Shown here: one piece after another, positions 56,515 through 64,000 of the stretch
How the letters are laid out: each line of letters begins with the position of its first letter
Position numbering within the stretch: position 1 is the first letter of the stretch
Source: an uncultured Clostridia bacterium
Lineage (GTDB): Bacteria; Bacillota; Clostridia; Lachnospirales; Cellulosilyticaceae
Reading direction: 5' to 3'
DNA: 64,000 nt
Assembly: GCA_937921505.1 (NCBI GenBank)
Contig: CAKZUB010000014.1
Coordinates: forward strand, 45,680-109,679
Program-made: the position numbers and the translations under genes
The notes under the pieces: model-generated
Told to the model about the DNA's origin: nothing
Seen by the model: only the letters and a program-made list of their open reading frames with translations
Database searches by the model: none

Positions 56515-57243
56515 TTAACATAACCCATTTATAATATCATTTAATGTATCTGGATAGTTTGTAATGATTGCGTCCACGCCTATATCCATCATCTTTTTCA
56601 TATCACTTATCTCATCTACTGTCCAAACTGTTACTTTTTTCCCAATACTATGAATGGTCTCAATTGCTTCTAAAGTCGCTGACTCATAGCTAAAACAAAT
56701 AGCATCTGCATATCTATAGTTTCTTATATCCCATGGCACTTCCTTACAAAGAAGACCTGTCTTAATCTGGCTGTCTAAGAGCTTCACTCTTTTTACAGAT
56801 TCACCGTTATAAGAATGTACGACTACTTTATTTTGAACCCCTAATTCTTTTACTATCTCTACAACCTTTTCCTCTATACCTTTGTACTCATCTTCACTAT
56901 TTTTGATTTCAATATAAAGCCTAACATTATATTTTTTCACCAAATCTAATGCTAATTCAATAGATGATATTTTTTCGCCCTTATATTTAGGATTATATTT
57001 AACCCCTGCATCAAACTGCAAAACTTCTTGCAGTGTGTAATCTTTAATAAAGCCTGTCCCTGTTGTCGTACGATCAAGTTTATTATCGTGAATAATAACT
57101 AGCTTGCCATCTTTAGTCATATGAATATCGACTTCTATGCCATCACAGTAACCTTCAGTTAACGCCTTAACAAAAGCTATATTGGTATTTTCGGGGTATT
57201 TGCCACTAAATCCTCTATGGGCAATATTGAGTACTCTGTACAT
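56515..57243 (-). CDS. ugpQ: Glycerophosphodiester phosphodiesterase
   Basis: 242 residues. The GDPD catalytic motifs are NIAHRGFSGKYPENT near the N-terminus and GIEVDIHMTKDGKLVIIHD with the metal-binding Glu, Asp and His. RLYIEIKNSED and VTVWTVDEISDMKKMMDIGV are in the second half. No signal peptide, so it is cytoplasmic. It hydrolyses deacylated phospholipid diesters to glycerol 3-phosphate. ACAGGAGG precedes the ATG. Confidence 0.93.
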   Translation of the reverse strand: MYRVLNIAHRGFSGKYPENTNIAFVKALTEGYCDGIEVDIHMTKDGKLVIIHDNKLDRTTTGTGFIKDYTLQEVLQFDAGVKYNPKYKGEKISSIELALDLVKKYNVRLYIEIKNSEDEYKGIEEKVVEIVKELGVQNKVVVHSYNGESVKRVKLLDSQIKTGLLCKEVPWDIRNYRYADAICFSYESATLEAIETIHSIGKKVTVWTVDEISDMKKMMDIGVDAIITNYPDTLNDIINGLC

Positions 57244-57383
57244 TTTTTACCTCCTGTGTAAGTTCATGGTTATTTTGATATTTACTATTTTTTAAGGATG
57301 GTATTTATTCATATTATAATTATATACTATATTAATAGTATTTCATAATTATTTTTTGTTTTAATTTTATGTTTGGTTACTTG

Positions 57384-58340
57384 CTAATTCTTTGATCTAA
57401 ATTGTATTGGCTGCACTTCCGGAGTAATTTCTTTAAAGAAGAATCCTTGTTTTTTTAATCCTTCTACTATTTGAGGGAGTGCCTCAACAGTTGTTCCTTT
57501 AACTGATGTATCATGCATTAATATGATTGCATGATTTTTATCTTTAGCTCCTTCTAGAACAGAATCTATAATGACTTGTACATCCTGAGTACCTGTTTGA
57601 GCATCTGCTGAATCTACATTCCAATCATAATAGATAAAACCTTCTTCTTCTATTTTAGAAATAATCTCTGGCATGATATCTGTACGATTATATCTTTTAC
57701 TGATACTATTATTAGATCCTCCAGCAAATCTTAAGATATTTGGCTTTACTCCTGTGATTTCTTGAATCAAGTCAGATAACTTATGAATATCTGCCATAAA
57801 ATTATCTACACTCTTATAAATTTCATGAAATTTATGTGTATAAGAATGAACAGCAAGTGTATGCCCTTCATCAAAAATCCTTCTATAAGTAGCTTCTTGA
57901 TTTGGATCTCCTACTACAAAAAAAGTGGCTTTTATACCATTCGCTTTAAGAAAATCTAATATCTTAATCGTATTCTTACTAGGACCATCATCAAATGTGA
58001 GATAGGCATACTTTTTATTATTTTCTTCTGGATTAATAATCATTTCTGGGCTAATAATCATTTCTGGATTATCATTTTCGAACTCTTCTAACTTTCTTTC
58101 TAATTCTTCTGTCTTATTTTTAAGATCTTCTTCTTTTATTGTAAGATTGTCTGATTCTCTCTCTAAATTCATTTTATCTAATTGTACCAAATTTAATTCA
58201 TTTTTAATTTGATCAAGCTCTTGCATTTTGTTAATCATTTGATGCGCTAAAAAGCCTGTTGCAGCTATTAAAACAATTGATAAAATTAAAAATATAATTA
58301 TAGACTTAGTCTTTGATTCTTTATTTTGACGTAGTTTCAT
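57384..58340 (-). CDS. Membrane-anchored polysaccharide deacetylase (NodB domain)
   Basis: About 318 residues. One membrane segment (about 15-35), a coiled-coil stalk (about 38-88) with a small direct repeat (PEMIISPEMIINPE), then a NodB deacetylase: YLTFDDGPS with the metal-binding and catalytic Asp, LAVHSYTHKFHEIY with two His, ILRFAGGSNN, and IILMHDTSV near the end. It probably deacetylates peptidoglycan or another wall glycan. The start is the ATG at 58340 after GAGGTG; a GTG at 58349 overlaps that site. Confidence 0.9.
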   Translation of the reverse strand: MKLRQNKESKTKSIIIFLILSIVLIAATGFLAHQMINKMQELDQIKNELNLVQLDKMNLERESDNLTIKEEDLKNKTEELERKLEEFENDNPEMIISPEMIINPEENNKKYAYLTFDDGPSKNTIKILDFLKANGIKATFFVVGDPNQEATYRRIFDEGHTLAVHSYTHKFHEIYKSVDNFMADIHKLSDLIQEITGVKPNILRFAGGSNNSISKRYNRTDIMPEIISKIEEEGFIYYDWNVDSADAQTGTQDVQVIIDSVLEGAKDKNHAIILMHDTSVKGTTVEALPQIVEGLKKQGFFFKEITPEVQPIQFRSKN

Positions 58341-58404
58341 AATTTTCACCTCTTCTTAATACACTATGTCGGATGTCACATCTTAGTCTGCACATTTTGT
58401 CTTA

Positions 58405-58713
58405 TCACTCTCTTAACATAGAGTCTGGGATAATAATAGGTTCAAACCTAACTAACTGCTTGTTAAGTCTATCTAATTTTTCTTCATAATGCTCTAACTG
58501 CTCTTTAGATGTATCAATTTGTTGTTGAAGATTAATAACGCTTTGTTTTACTTCTTCTATATTAGTCAGATTTTCTTCTACTATTTTTCCAATATAAAAA
58601 AAACCACTTGTTAGTGCGATTGTGGTTGCTAATCCAATAAGTGTTAGGGTTATTAACACAATTAAAAAAACATTTTTCTTACGTCTTTTACCCGAGTTGA
58701 TATAATACGCCAT
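58405..58713 (-). CDS. Small membrane-anchored coiled-coil protein
   Basis: 102 residues. A basic N-terminus (KRRKK), one membrane segment (about 14-40) and an extracellular coiled coil (about 45-90, EEVKQSVINLQQQIDTSKEQ) of the same plan as the N-terminal stalk of the deacetylase encoded 64 bases downstream. The two may pair through their coils. No family recognised. Confidence 0.75.
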   Translation of the reverse strand: MAYYINSGKRRKKNVFLIVLITLTLIGLATTIALTSGFFYIGKIVEENLTNIEEVKQSVINLQQQIDTSKEQLEHYEEKLDRLNKQLVRFEPIIIPDSMLRE

Positions 58714-58995
58714 TTTATGTACTATCCTTCCTTTTACTTTGTATGATAAAGTCTCTTTTTAGATTATACTATGTTTTATTGTTATTTTAAATACCCTTTG
58801 TATACTATTAATTGGTATTTTATTGTAAAAAATTGTATATATCCTACTCTTTACCATGACATGCTTTTATTATTACCCTATAACATTAACTTATTCTCTA
58901 TAATGAAAAGTAACTTTTTTATGTTATAGTATATGAGAAGCTAAAGAGGATACGCGTAGCAAAAATTTTCAAAAATGACAGAGAGGAGTCTTATA

Positions 58996-59658
58996 ATGTA
59001 TTTAATAGATACGCATGTACATACAGCCGAAACCAGTCGTTGTGGTATGGTGCCAGCTCAAGAACTTGTTATGTATTATCATAATATAGGCTATCAAGGA
59101 CTTATCATAACAGATCATTATTACCGTCCTTTTTTCGAAAAAATAGTTGGTTGTACTTGGGAAGAAAAAATTCAGAGATTCTTAAAAGGATATCACGCTG
59201 CTGTAAAAGTGGGTGAAGAAGTGGGAATGCACATCTTCCTCGGAATGGAAATACAGTTTGAAGAAAATCTTAACGATTACTTAATATATGGTATGGATGA
59301 AACCTTTTTAATAGAAAATCCTAATTTATATTCATTAGGGCTCGAAAAATTTCGTCAGCTCACAAAAGATAAAGGTATTATGATCTTTCAAGCTCATCCT
59401 TTTCGAGCTAGCCTAGTACCTGCTGAACCTTCTTTATTAGATGGTGTAGAAGTATATAATGGTAACCAGCGGCATAATTCTCATGATCATTTGGCCGTTG
59501 ATTTTGCAAGAGAGCATCATTTGCTTGCTCTATCTGCATCTGACTATCATCAAGAAGAAGACTTAGGACGGGGCGGCATTGTACTTTCTACCCCAGTAAG
59601 AGATTGGCATACATTATTACAAGTCCTTAAAGAAGGAAAGTATGATCTTAAAGCATAG
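58996..59658 (+). CDS. PHP-domain metal-dependent phosphoesterase
   Basis: 220 residues. MYLIDTHVHTAETSRCGMV and LIITDHYYRPFFEK give the first PHP metal motifs, FLGMEIQFEE the Glu, FQAHPFRASL and LSASDYHQEEDLG the remaining His and Asp ligands. It resembles stand-alone PHP phosphatases (histidinol-phosphatase-like and polymerase-associated groups); the substrate is unknown. The start is the ATG at 58996 after GAGGAG; upstream codons in frame are ignored. Confidence 0.85.
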   Translation: MYLIDTHVHTAETSRCGMVPAQELVMYYHNIGYQGLIITDHYYRPFFEKIVGCTWEEKIQRFLKGYHAAVKVGEEVGMHIFLGMEIQFEENLNDYLIYGMDETFLIENPNLYSLGLEKFRQLTKDKGIMIFQAHPFRASLVPAEPSLLDGVEVYNGNQRHNSHDHLAVDFAREHHLLALSASDYHQEEDLGRGGIVLSTPVRDWHTLLQVLKEGKYDLKA

Positions 59659-60196
59659 GGTTTAACTTTGGATACTTATAGTATTTTTTCTTAGTTCCGC
59701 ATGAGGATGGGAGGAAAATTTTCTGCTTTCCGTCGCTGCCGCTCCAAGTCAAGCCGAAAATCTTCCTCCCATCCCCCTGCTATATTGTTGAACAGCCCAA
59801 TGTAGACGTCCAAGTCATATAAGCTATATAAATACAAACAACTGTAGATTGTCAAGTAAGGTTGAGCCACTTTTTCCTTCTTTACATTTAAAATTAATCT
59901 ATTATCTTTTACACTTAAATTTGAGCACCCATTAGATGACCTTTGACCTTTAAGATTTCTGTTATTTTAGGGACTCCATATATTTGCTTAGATTCATTAT
60001 GAATTTATACAATATAACAATCCTCTGTCTATGGTAGTTGTACTTACCAATAGAAAGAGGATGTCGTATATATACTGCATTTAAACACTTATTAAAAATT
60101 ATTACTTTTAATCTATGTACTTCATATACTTGTGAAAAGCAAACCATGCTTCTTTTATTAATGAAATATTATTTTCTACATATCCTCTTATATTCC
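59659..60196. other. Gene-free stretch with repeat-like sequence
   Basis: No convincing gene. It holds the GC-rich inverted repeat (59705-59774) and, from 59850, a segment TGTCAAGTAAGGTTGAGCCA that reminds me of insertion-sequence ends. A 61-codon minus frame (59962-60147) has no ribosome-binding site or recognisable product. Confidence 0.5.
59705..59774. repeat. GC-rich inverted-repeat element
   Basis: Arms at 59705-59723 and 59756-59774 pair in 18 of 19 positions (GGATGGGAGGAA at one end, TTCCTCCCATCC at the other) around a 32-base GC-rich loop. Composition differs sharply from the AT-rich surroundings. It may be a dispersed palindromic repeat or a small structured RNA. Confidence 0.7.
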
Positions 60197-60580
60197 TTAA
60201 TTCTTTAGGGATAGACTCTTTCCTAATAAGCCTTTTATATATTCTTCTAAACTTCCTATATCCAGGAACTTTTGGTTACATATTTGAATGATACACCGGT
60301 TGCCTTTAATACCAAATATATGGTCTCCTTGATATTCCAAATCGAATGTTTTATTATCATCTTCTCCGTAAATTGAATCTTTAATACTTATAAAATCCTC
60401 TAAGAAGTTATCTGACTTTTTTACATAAAATCTTATTATGCCATCTGATAATAGCTCCAATTGATTAATCTGGGCTCCCTTATAGTAATCTGATAACTTA
60501 AATATTAATTGCATATCTTGTGTATCACATACTATTTCGTTACTTTCATTTAAATAATTTATATTTACCTTATATTCCAT
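60197..60580 (-). CDS. Small protein of unknown function
   Basis: 127 residues, acidic, no membrane segment. Alternating short strands (YKVNINYLNES, IIRFYVKKSDN, GDHIFGIKGNRCIIQICNQ) and a C-terminal helix (SLEEYIKGLLGKSL). AAGAAGGTGAT lies before the ATG. I recognise no family. It is isolated between the hairpin element and a tRNA fragment, so it is probably accessory. Confidence 0.6.
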   Translation of the reverse strand: MEYKVNINYLNESNEIVCDTQDMQLIFKLSDYYKGAQINQLELLSDGIIRFYVKKSDNFLEDFISIKDSIYGEDDNKTFDLEYQGDHIFGIKGNRCIIQICNQKFLDIGSLEEYIKGLLGKSLSLKN

Positions 60581-61021
60581 TTCATCACCTTCTTAAGGTT
60601 CTTAATTATTTCCATTATACTTTTTATAAAAATTTAAATCAACGTACTATACGTATCATTCTACTCATTTTTATTTTATTTTTGTTCTGCACCTTTTTCT
60701 GCACCCTTAGCTTACTTTAAGGCAAAAACAAAAAAGCCATAAATCTTATACCTATTGATACACAAGACCTATGACCTTTAAAAAACGCGCGCAGTAGGAT
60801 TCGAACCCACGACCCTCTGATTTGCAGATTGACATATTTAAAAGCATATAACAAACTATTGAATCCCTTTATTTATCAGTGCTTATAAGATTTTTAATAC
60901 GCTTAGCTCTCATAGTATATCTCTCGAAACTCTTATTGCTACACATCTACTACACACTTATTACACACATTTCACACCTAAGTTAAAGCTATAAAACGAT
61001 ATTTTTATTACCATAACCCTT
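60581..61021. other. Intergenic stretch with tRNA fragment
   Basis: No protein gene. Apart from the tRNA-Arg 3' fragment (60786-60822) I see only AT-rich DNA with short ACAC-type runs around 60950-60980. Confidence 0.5.
60786..60822 (-). pseudogene. 3' fragment of a tRNA-Arg gene (probable att site)
   Basis: Minus strand: anticodon-stem 3' side TCAGA, variable loop GGGTC, a complete T arm GTGGG-TTCGAAT-CCTAC, acceptor 3' side TGCGCGC and discriminator G. The sequence matches the 3' half of bacterial tRNA-Arg. The 5' half is absent, because the bases before the anticodon loop cannot form the stem. Site-specific integrases use and duplicate exactly this part of tRNA genes. Confidence 0.75.
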
Positions 61022-61945
61022 TTAACAAAACCTCTTTTGTTCTATATGTACATTATAAATATTAAATCTACCTTTAAGATATGATGCAAAATACAGAGCA
61101 AAGTTATCAGCCTCTTCATCACTATTATGGGTAGAATTAATAAAGATATCAAAAACTTTATCTGCTTCCCCTATCCCTGTTAATATATACCCTATGCGTT
61201 TATATGAGGCGATTCCTTCCTGCATAATATTCTCCATCGTTATACTATCTAGTCTCTCCATATGACTTAATTCGATTTGAAAGGTAAAAGACACGACTGG
61301 AGAAATATTAGGTATTTTTATACTATGATTAAGAGAAGCCTCTCCTAACCTTATTCTCTTTTCCACTTTATCCATTTTTTCTAACATAGTATTTAACATT
61401 AATATAGTAGGATTATTACTTTCTTTCACCTCTACATTTATTATTTTTTCTATTTGTTTCCCTTTCAATGCATTATATAAAGGATTGTCTTGCGGAAACA
61501 ATTTATAATCTATTTCTTTTATTGCTTTACTCAATTGAGATTTCAATTCTTTTGTTCCCATAATATCATTTCTATAAAAAAAAGTCCTATAATCTTGAAT
61601 GTCAAAAGGTAATTTGCTAGTGATATCGGAACATACTATATGAATTATAGGCTTTCCAATAGCATGCCTAATTGCTACTTCATACATTACATTAGGATTG
61701 AGATAAGTTAAGTTTGCAATCACTAAATCAGCTTCATACAATTCGTCAATAATTGTATTAAATATTGAACCAGATTTATATATAGAGTGTGAGGCTTTAA
61801 TATTATTATCAAATTCATCTTGTAACACATGGTAAATCACCTCTTCGATAACACCATCTGCGTGCCGTCTTACCTCTTGATGCTCCTCTCCTATAGGAGT
61901 AATTATAAAACACGTTTTTTTCTTTGCACTATTATTCTCCATCAC
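61022..61945 (-). CDS. Nucleoside deoxyribosyltransferase/TIR-like protein
   Basis: 307 residues, cytoplasmic. Residues about 10-145 form a Rossmann-like domain: CFIITPIG (12-19), ADLVIANLT (72-80) and LNPNVMYEVAIRHAIGKP (82-99) with Glu89. This is the NPNV-YE pattern of the nucleoside 2-deoxyribosyltransferase superfamily, related to TIR NAD-cleaving domains. The C-terminal part (about 200-305) is a separate alpha/beta domain, perhaps a sensor, which I do not recognise. The start may be GTG at 61945 or ATG at 61942, both after GGAGG. It is third in a locus with a cyclase-like and a HEPN protein. The predicted N-glycosidic-bond cleavage is an inference. Confidence 0.75.
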   Translation of the reverse strand: MMENNSAKKKTCFIITPIGEEHQEVRRHADGVIEEVIYHVLQDEFDNNIKASHSIYKSGSIFNTIIDELYEADLVIANLTYLNPNVMYEVAIRHAIGKPIIHIVCSDITSKLPFDIQDYRTFFYRNDIMGTKELKSQLSKAIKEIDYKLFPQDNPLYNALKGKQIEKIINVEVKESNNPTILMLNTMLEKMDKVEKRIRLGEASLNHSIKIPNISPVVSFTFQIELSHMERLDSITMENIMQEGIASYKRIGYILTGIGEADKVFDIFINSTHNSDEEADNFALYFASYLKGRFNIYNVHIEQKRFC

Positions 61946-62063
61946 TGTTTTCCTCCGTATTTAATAGTCATATCACCTTATTCTGAGCAATAAACATTAT
62001 TTCTAAAGAGTAACTTAATATATAAATTATTCTTTTATTATTAATAAAATATAAATATCATAT

Positions 62064-62873
62064 CTAAGAATTAATATCAGTGTCTCTATTAATCGTTCTA
62101 GGTTCATCAATGATATAAATATCATCAATAATTAAATCATTTTCACCTTCAACGTTCAGTTTACAAAAATAATTATGATATTGAGCAACCCATCTATATT
62201 TGTTAAATACTTTAGAGTTACTTTTATACTCCTTCAATTTTTCCTCAACTATTGTTTTATGCTGTTGAAGCCAAACGGTACTCATATCCAAAGCGTCTTC
62301 ATCTATAATTGCAGCTTGTAAATAGTTGATGAACCATTCCCCATCAGCATCGATACATATAAGATTTAATTGTGGTGCTGGATAGTTAGTCGAATAGTAT
62401 TGAATATGTTCTTTTACCAGCTCTTTTACTTCCTTACTCAAAATAACTCTCGGTGCATTTGCTCTCTCTGATTCTAATTTGTATGCGTCTATTAGTGCTG
62501 GTCCAAATACAATGTCGTTATCCATATAATGTAACCCAACCGCGACACCACCTCTCACAAATAGACCTTCCAGTGCAAGTTGAAATTGATAGCTTGCAAT
62601 GTGATCCAGTAGATGCCCTAATTCTGACTCCCCGTCATCTCTTATAGCCTTCCCTATTACAATATTATCTGTAAATATTTTTACTGCACCACTATTTTCA
62701 TTTATTTCCTTCATAAACTTATACGCTTCAGTAAGGCTATTATGCATTCTATTCAATAATTCTTGACCACTATTTTTTGAAAAATAATCTTTAATCATAC
62801 TAGAAAACCCCAGAATATCTATAAAGCAAACAACTGAATCTAGTAATTCTTTTGAATTAGTATCATATTTCAT
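62064..62873 (-). CDS. Class III nucleotide-cyclase-like protein
   Basis: 269 residues. CFIDILGFSSM places Asp19, and VKIFTDNIVIG places Lys65 and Asp69, in the pattern of the two metal-binding aspartates of class III cyclases. VRGGVAVGLHYMDNDIVFGP (from 106) and ALIDAYKLESE match the later strand-loop and helix. The positions of the transition-state Asn and Arg are Ile128 and Lys132, so chemistry may differ or be lost. A C-terminal YRWVAQYHNYFCKL helix closes the protein. It is 20 bases downstream of the HEPN gene. Proteins of this FVDILGF type are usually annotated hypothetical. A Pycsar-like cyclase role is an inference. Confidence 0.65.
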   Translation of the reverse strand: MKYDTNSKELLDSVVCFIDILGFSSMIKDYFSKNSGQELLNRMHNSLTEAYKFMKEINENSGAVKIFTDNIVIGKAIRDDGESELGHLLDHIASYQFQLALEGLFVRGGVAVGLHYMDNDIVFGPALIDAYKLESERANAPRVILSKEVKELVKEHIQYYSTNYPAPQLNLICIDADGEWFINYLQAAIIDEDALDMSTVWLQQHKTIVEEKLKEYKSNSKVFNKYRWVAQYHNYFCKLNVEGENDLIIDDIYIIDEPRTINRDTDINS

Positions 62874-62893
62874 ATTTTATTTCTCCCTAATTT

Positions 62894-63652
62894 TTATACA
62901 CAAAATTCGCTTTCTCTTTCATCTAGCTCTTTATTAATCTCTTGTAATATTTTTCTTATAAAATTATGAACTTGTACAAAATCTTCTATAGCTCTTTTCA
63001 ATTCAAACAAAGGGTGTTGTTTAAAATTGATTCTATCATTTGACACAGAGAATTGATGAGGATCATGCCTATGAGTCAAAGGATTTCTAATACTATTGGA
63101 AACATATGTATGATTCCCCTTCCATACTCCATCTATTTTTATATCATCATGTTCTAATATATAGTTCTTTACATCTCCACAAAACTTTTCAAAGTAATGT
63201 TGCTGATCATCTTTTGCTACTATTTTATTATCTCTTGTTGTCAAATTACTAACAAAGTATTTTTTATACATTATCTCTGATGGGGAAACTGAATTTTTAA
63301 AATAAATATTTGAGATTTGTGCTAGTGAATCCCATAGACTAATTAGCCTAAAAATTCCATTCTCTATATAATAATAACAGCTTTCTTGCTCTTTAGTATT
63401 TTCCCGACTTAGAGGGCTCCAATACACTTTATCGATACTCATACAATAATCGATACCATTATTAAAACTATAAATAATTTTGTTCGTTAAAGAATTAATT
63501 TTTATGATCCATGAATCAATGGTATGTATTTCAGATAAATAACTTTGACTTCCATGTGGTGCTAAGTAAATAAAATCTTGTATATGTATATCATATTTAT
63601 AATTTTGTTGATTAATAATATTTCTTAAGTACCTTTCTTCCTTTTCATTCAT
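62894..63652 (-). CDS. HEPN-domain protein, Cthe_2314-like
   Basis: 252 residues, helical. The segment FRLISLWDSLAQISNIYF (about 101-118) and the motif RNPLTHRHDPH with Arg189 and His194 give the R-x4-H signature of HEPN ribonucleases, preceded by the usual Asn/Ser-rich turn. It resembles the Cthe_2314 group of HEPN proteins. It is first in the locus with the cyclase-like and NDT/TIR-like genes. HEPN proteins of this kind are common in toxin and defence systems; RNA cleavage here is predicted. AAAGGAG precedes the ATG. Confidence 0.8.
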   Translation of the reverse strand: MNEKEERYLRNIINQQNYKYDIHIQDFIYLAPHGSQSYLSEIHTIDSWIIKINSLTNKIIYSFNNGIDYCMSIDKVYWSPLSRENTKEQESCYYYIENGIFRLISLWDSLAQISNIYFKNSVSPSEIMYKKYFVSNLTTRDNKIVAKDDQQHYFEKFCGDVKNYILEHDDIKIDGVWKGNHTYVSNSIRNPLTHRHDPHQFSVSNDRINFKQHPLFELKRAIEDFVQVHNFIRKILQEINKELDERESEFCV

Positions 63653-63693
63653 AGAAATTTCTCCTTTATAAAATTATTCAAGTTATACTTTTC

Positions 63694-63727
63694 AGAATAT
63701 TATACACCTAATATTCTATATCGTCTA
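63694..63727 (-). promoter_or_regulatory. Promoter of the HEPN locus with perfect 9-6-9 operator
   Basis: On the minus strand TAGACG (63722-63727) and TATAAT (63699-63704) are 17 bases apart. The perfect inverted repeat AGAATATTA-TACACC-TAATATTCT (63694-63717) covers the -10 element and spacer, where a repressor would block RNA polymerase. Confidence 0.7.
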
Positions 63728-63807
63728 CTTATGTAATAAAATCTACCTTTTCTGTATGATGTTTATACTAGTCTATCTTATCAATAAAGTAACTGATTTT
63801 CTCCAAT

Positions 63808-63843
63808 AAGAAAGGCACTAACCATTTAGTCAGCGCCTTTTCT
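63808..63843. terminator. Hairpin near the window end
   Basis: Imperfect arms AGAAAGGC and GCCTTTTCT with inner pairing. T-rich on both sides. Confidence 0.6.
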
Positions 63844-63903
63844 ATAACATTCATTTTCCACTGTCAACCATTTTTGAAAATGTCCTCAAATAGTTTAAAC
63901 ATT

Positions 63904-63927
63904 AGCACCAGTTTTTCTGGTGCTTTT
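63904..63927 (+). terminator. Plus-strand terminator without visible gene
   Basis: Perfect arms AGCACCAG and CTGGTGCT around TTTTT, followed by TTTACT. No plus-strand gene precedes it in 63653-63900, which otherwise holds no gene that I can see. From 63862 it shows a TGTCAACC segment resembling an insertion-sequence end. Confidence 0.65.
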
Positions 63928-64000
63928 ACTGTAGTCTTTTATCTTTACCTCTTTTAAAAGAGTACTTGAAAACACAAATCTTATCAAGGATGCTACGCAC

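Noticed and set aside
59962..60147. 61-codon minus frame
   Set aside because: No ribosome-binding site and no recognisable motif; the DNA around it looks degenerate.
60786..60822. Intact tRNA-Cys (GCA) reading of the tRNA-like sequence
   Set aside because: The loop would give GCA, but the 5' half is missing, the anticodon stem cannot form, and the discriminator G with the variable-loop and T-arm sequence fits a tRNA-Arg 3' end instead.
1..64000. CRISPR array
   Set aside because: I see no regularly spaced direct repeats of 24-40 bases and no cas genes in the window.

Overview
The window is AT-rich and has the gene content of an anaerobic Firmicute of the class Clostridia. Pointers are pyruvate:ferredoxin oxidoreductase, a pyruvate kinase with an extra C-terminal phosphohistidine domain, a large Bacillus-type SRP RNA, strong AGGAGG ribosome-binding sites, and a protein resembling the Lachnospiraceae family DUF3881. 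A Lachnospirales relative such as Cellulosilyticum is my inference, not something the sequence proves. Most genes from about 18.7 kb to 58.7 kb lie on the minus strand, as expected for one side of a replichore.

Layout. 0-2 kb: an ArsR / permease / redox-disulfide operon with an inverted-repeat operator. 2-10 kb: an S41 peptidase, a LacI regulator, and an ABC importer with a GH130 phosphorylase. A broken 3' end of a second S41 peptidase gene follows. 10.3-18.7 kb: a HAD phosphatase, the SRP RNA gene, tadA, an oxidoreductase, three envelope proteins of unknown role, a split chromate transporter and a zinc-ribbon membrane protein. 18.7-28 kb: central metabolism (pyruvate kinase, acetate transporter, PFOR) and a peroxide-response pair (ohrR and glutathione peroxidase). 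28-37 kb: a nucleoside catabolic operon (deoB, pdp, add) carrying its own Crp-family regulator, then a five-gene riboflavin operon. 37-43.6 kb: a hybrid histidine kinase with CheR, CheB and a REC-GGDEF protein. 43.6-47.7 kb: a MarR, MATE and gshF operon. 47.8-59.7 kb: tRNA-Pro(GGG), zinc-ribbon proteins, a MoxR / DUF58 / transglutaminase set, tRNA-Arg(CCU), and a glycerophosphodiesterase and deacetylase.

The end of the window (about 59.7-64 kb) looks like accessory DNA. It has a GC-rich hairpin element, a 3' fragment of a tRNA-Arg gene of the kind integrases leave, and a compact minus-strand locus of three genes. These encode a HEPN protein with an intact R-x4-H motif, a protein patterned like a class III nucleotide cyclase, and a nucleoside-deoxyribosyltransferase/TIR-like protein. 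The locus starts behind a promoter overlapped by a perfect 9-6-9 inverted repeat. I propose it as a candidate undescribed nucleotide-signalling, probably anti-phage, system.

Other signals that ordinary annotation would miss are two copies of a Crp-type operator/promoter module at the two ends of the nucleoside operon, one of which would drive a short untranslated RNA. A HAD phosphatase sits inside the riboflavin operon, which has no room for the usual FMN riboswitch. Both tRNA genes and the SRP RNA gene have structured leaders.
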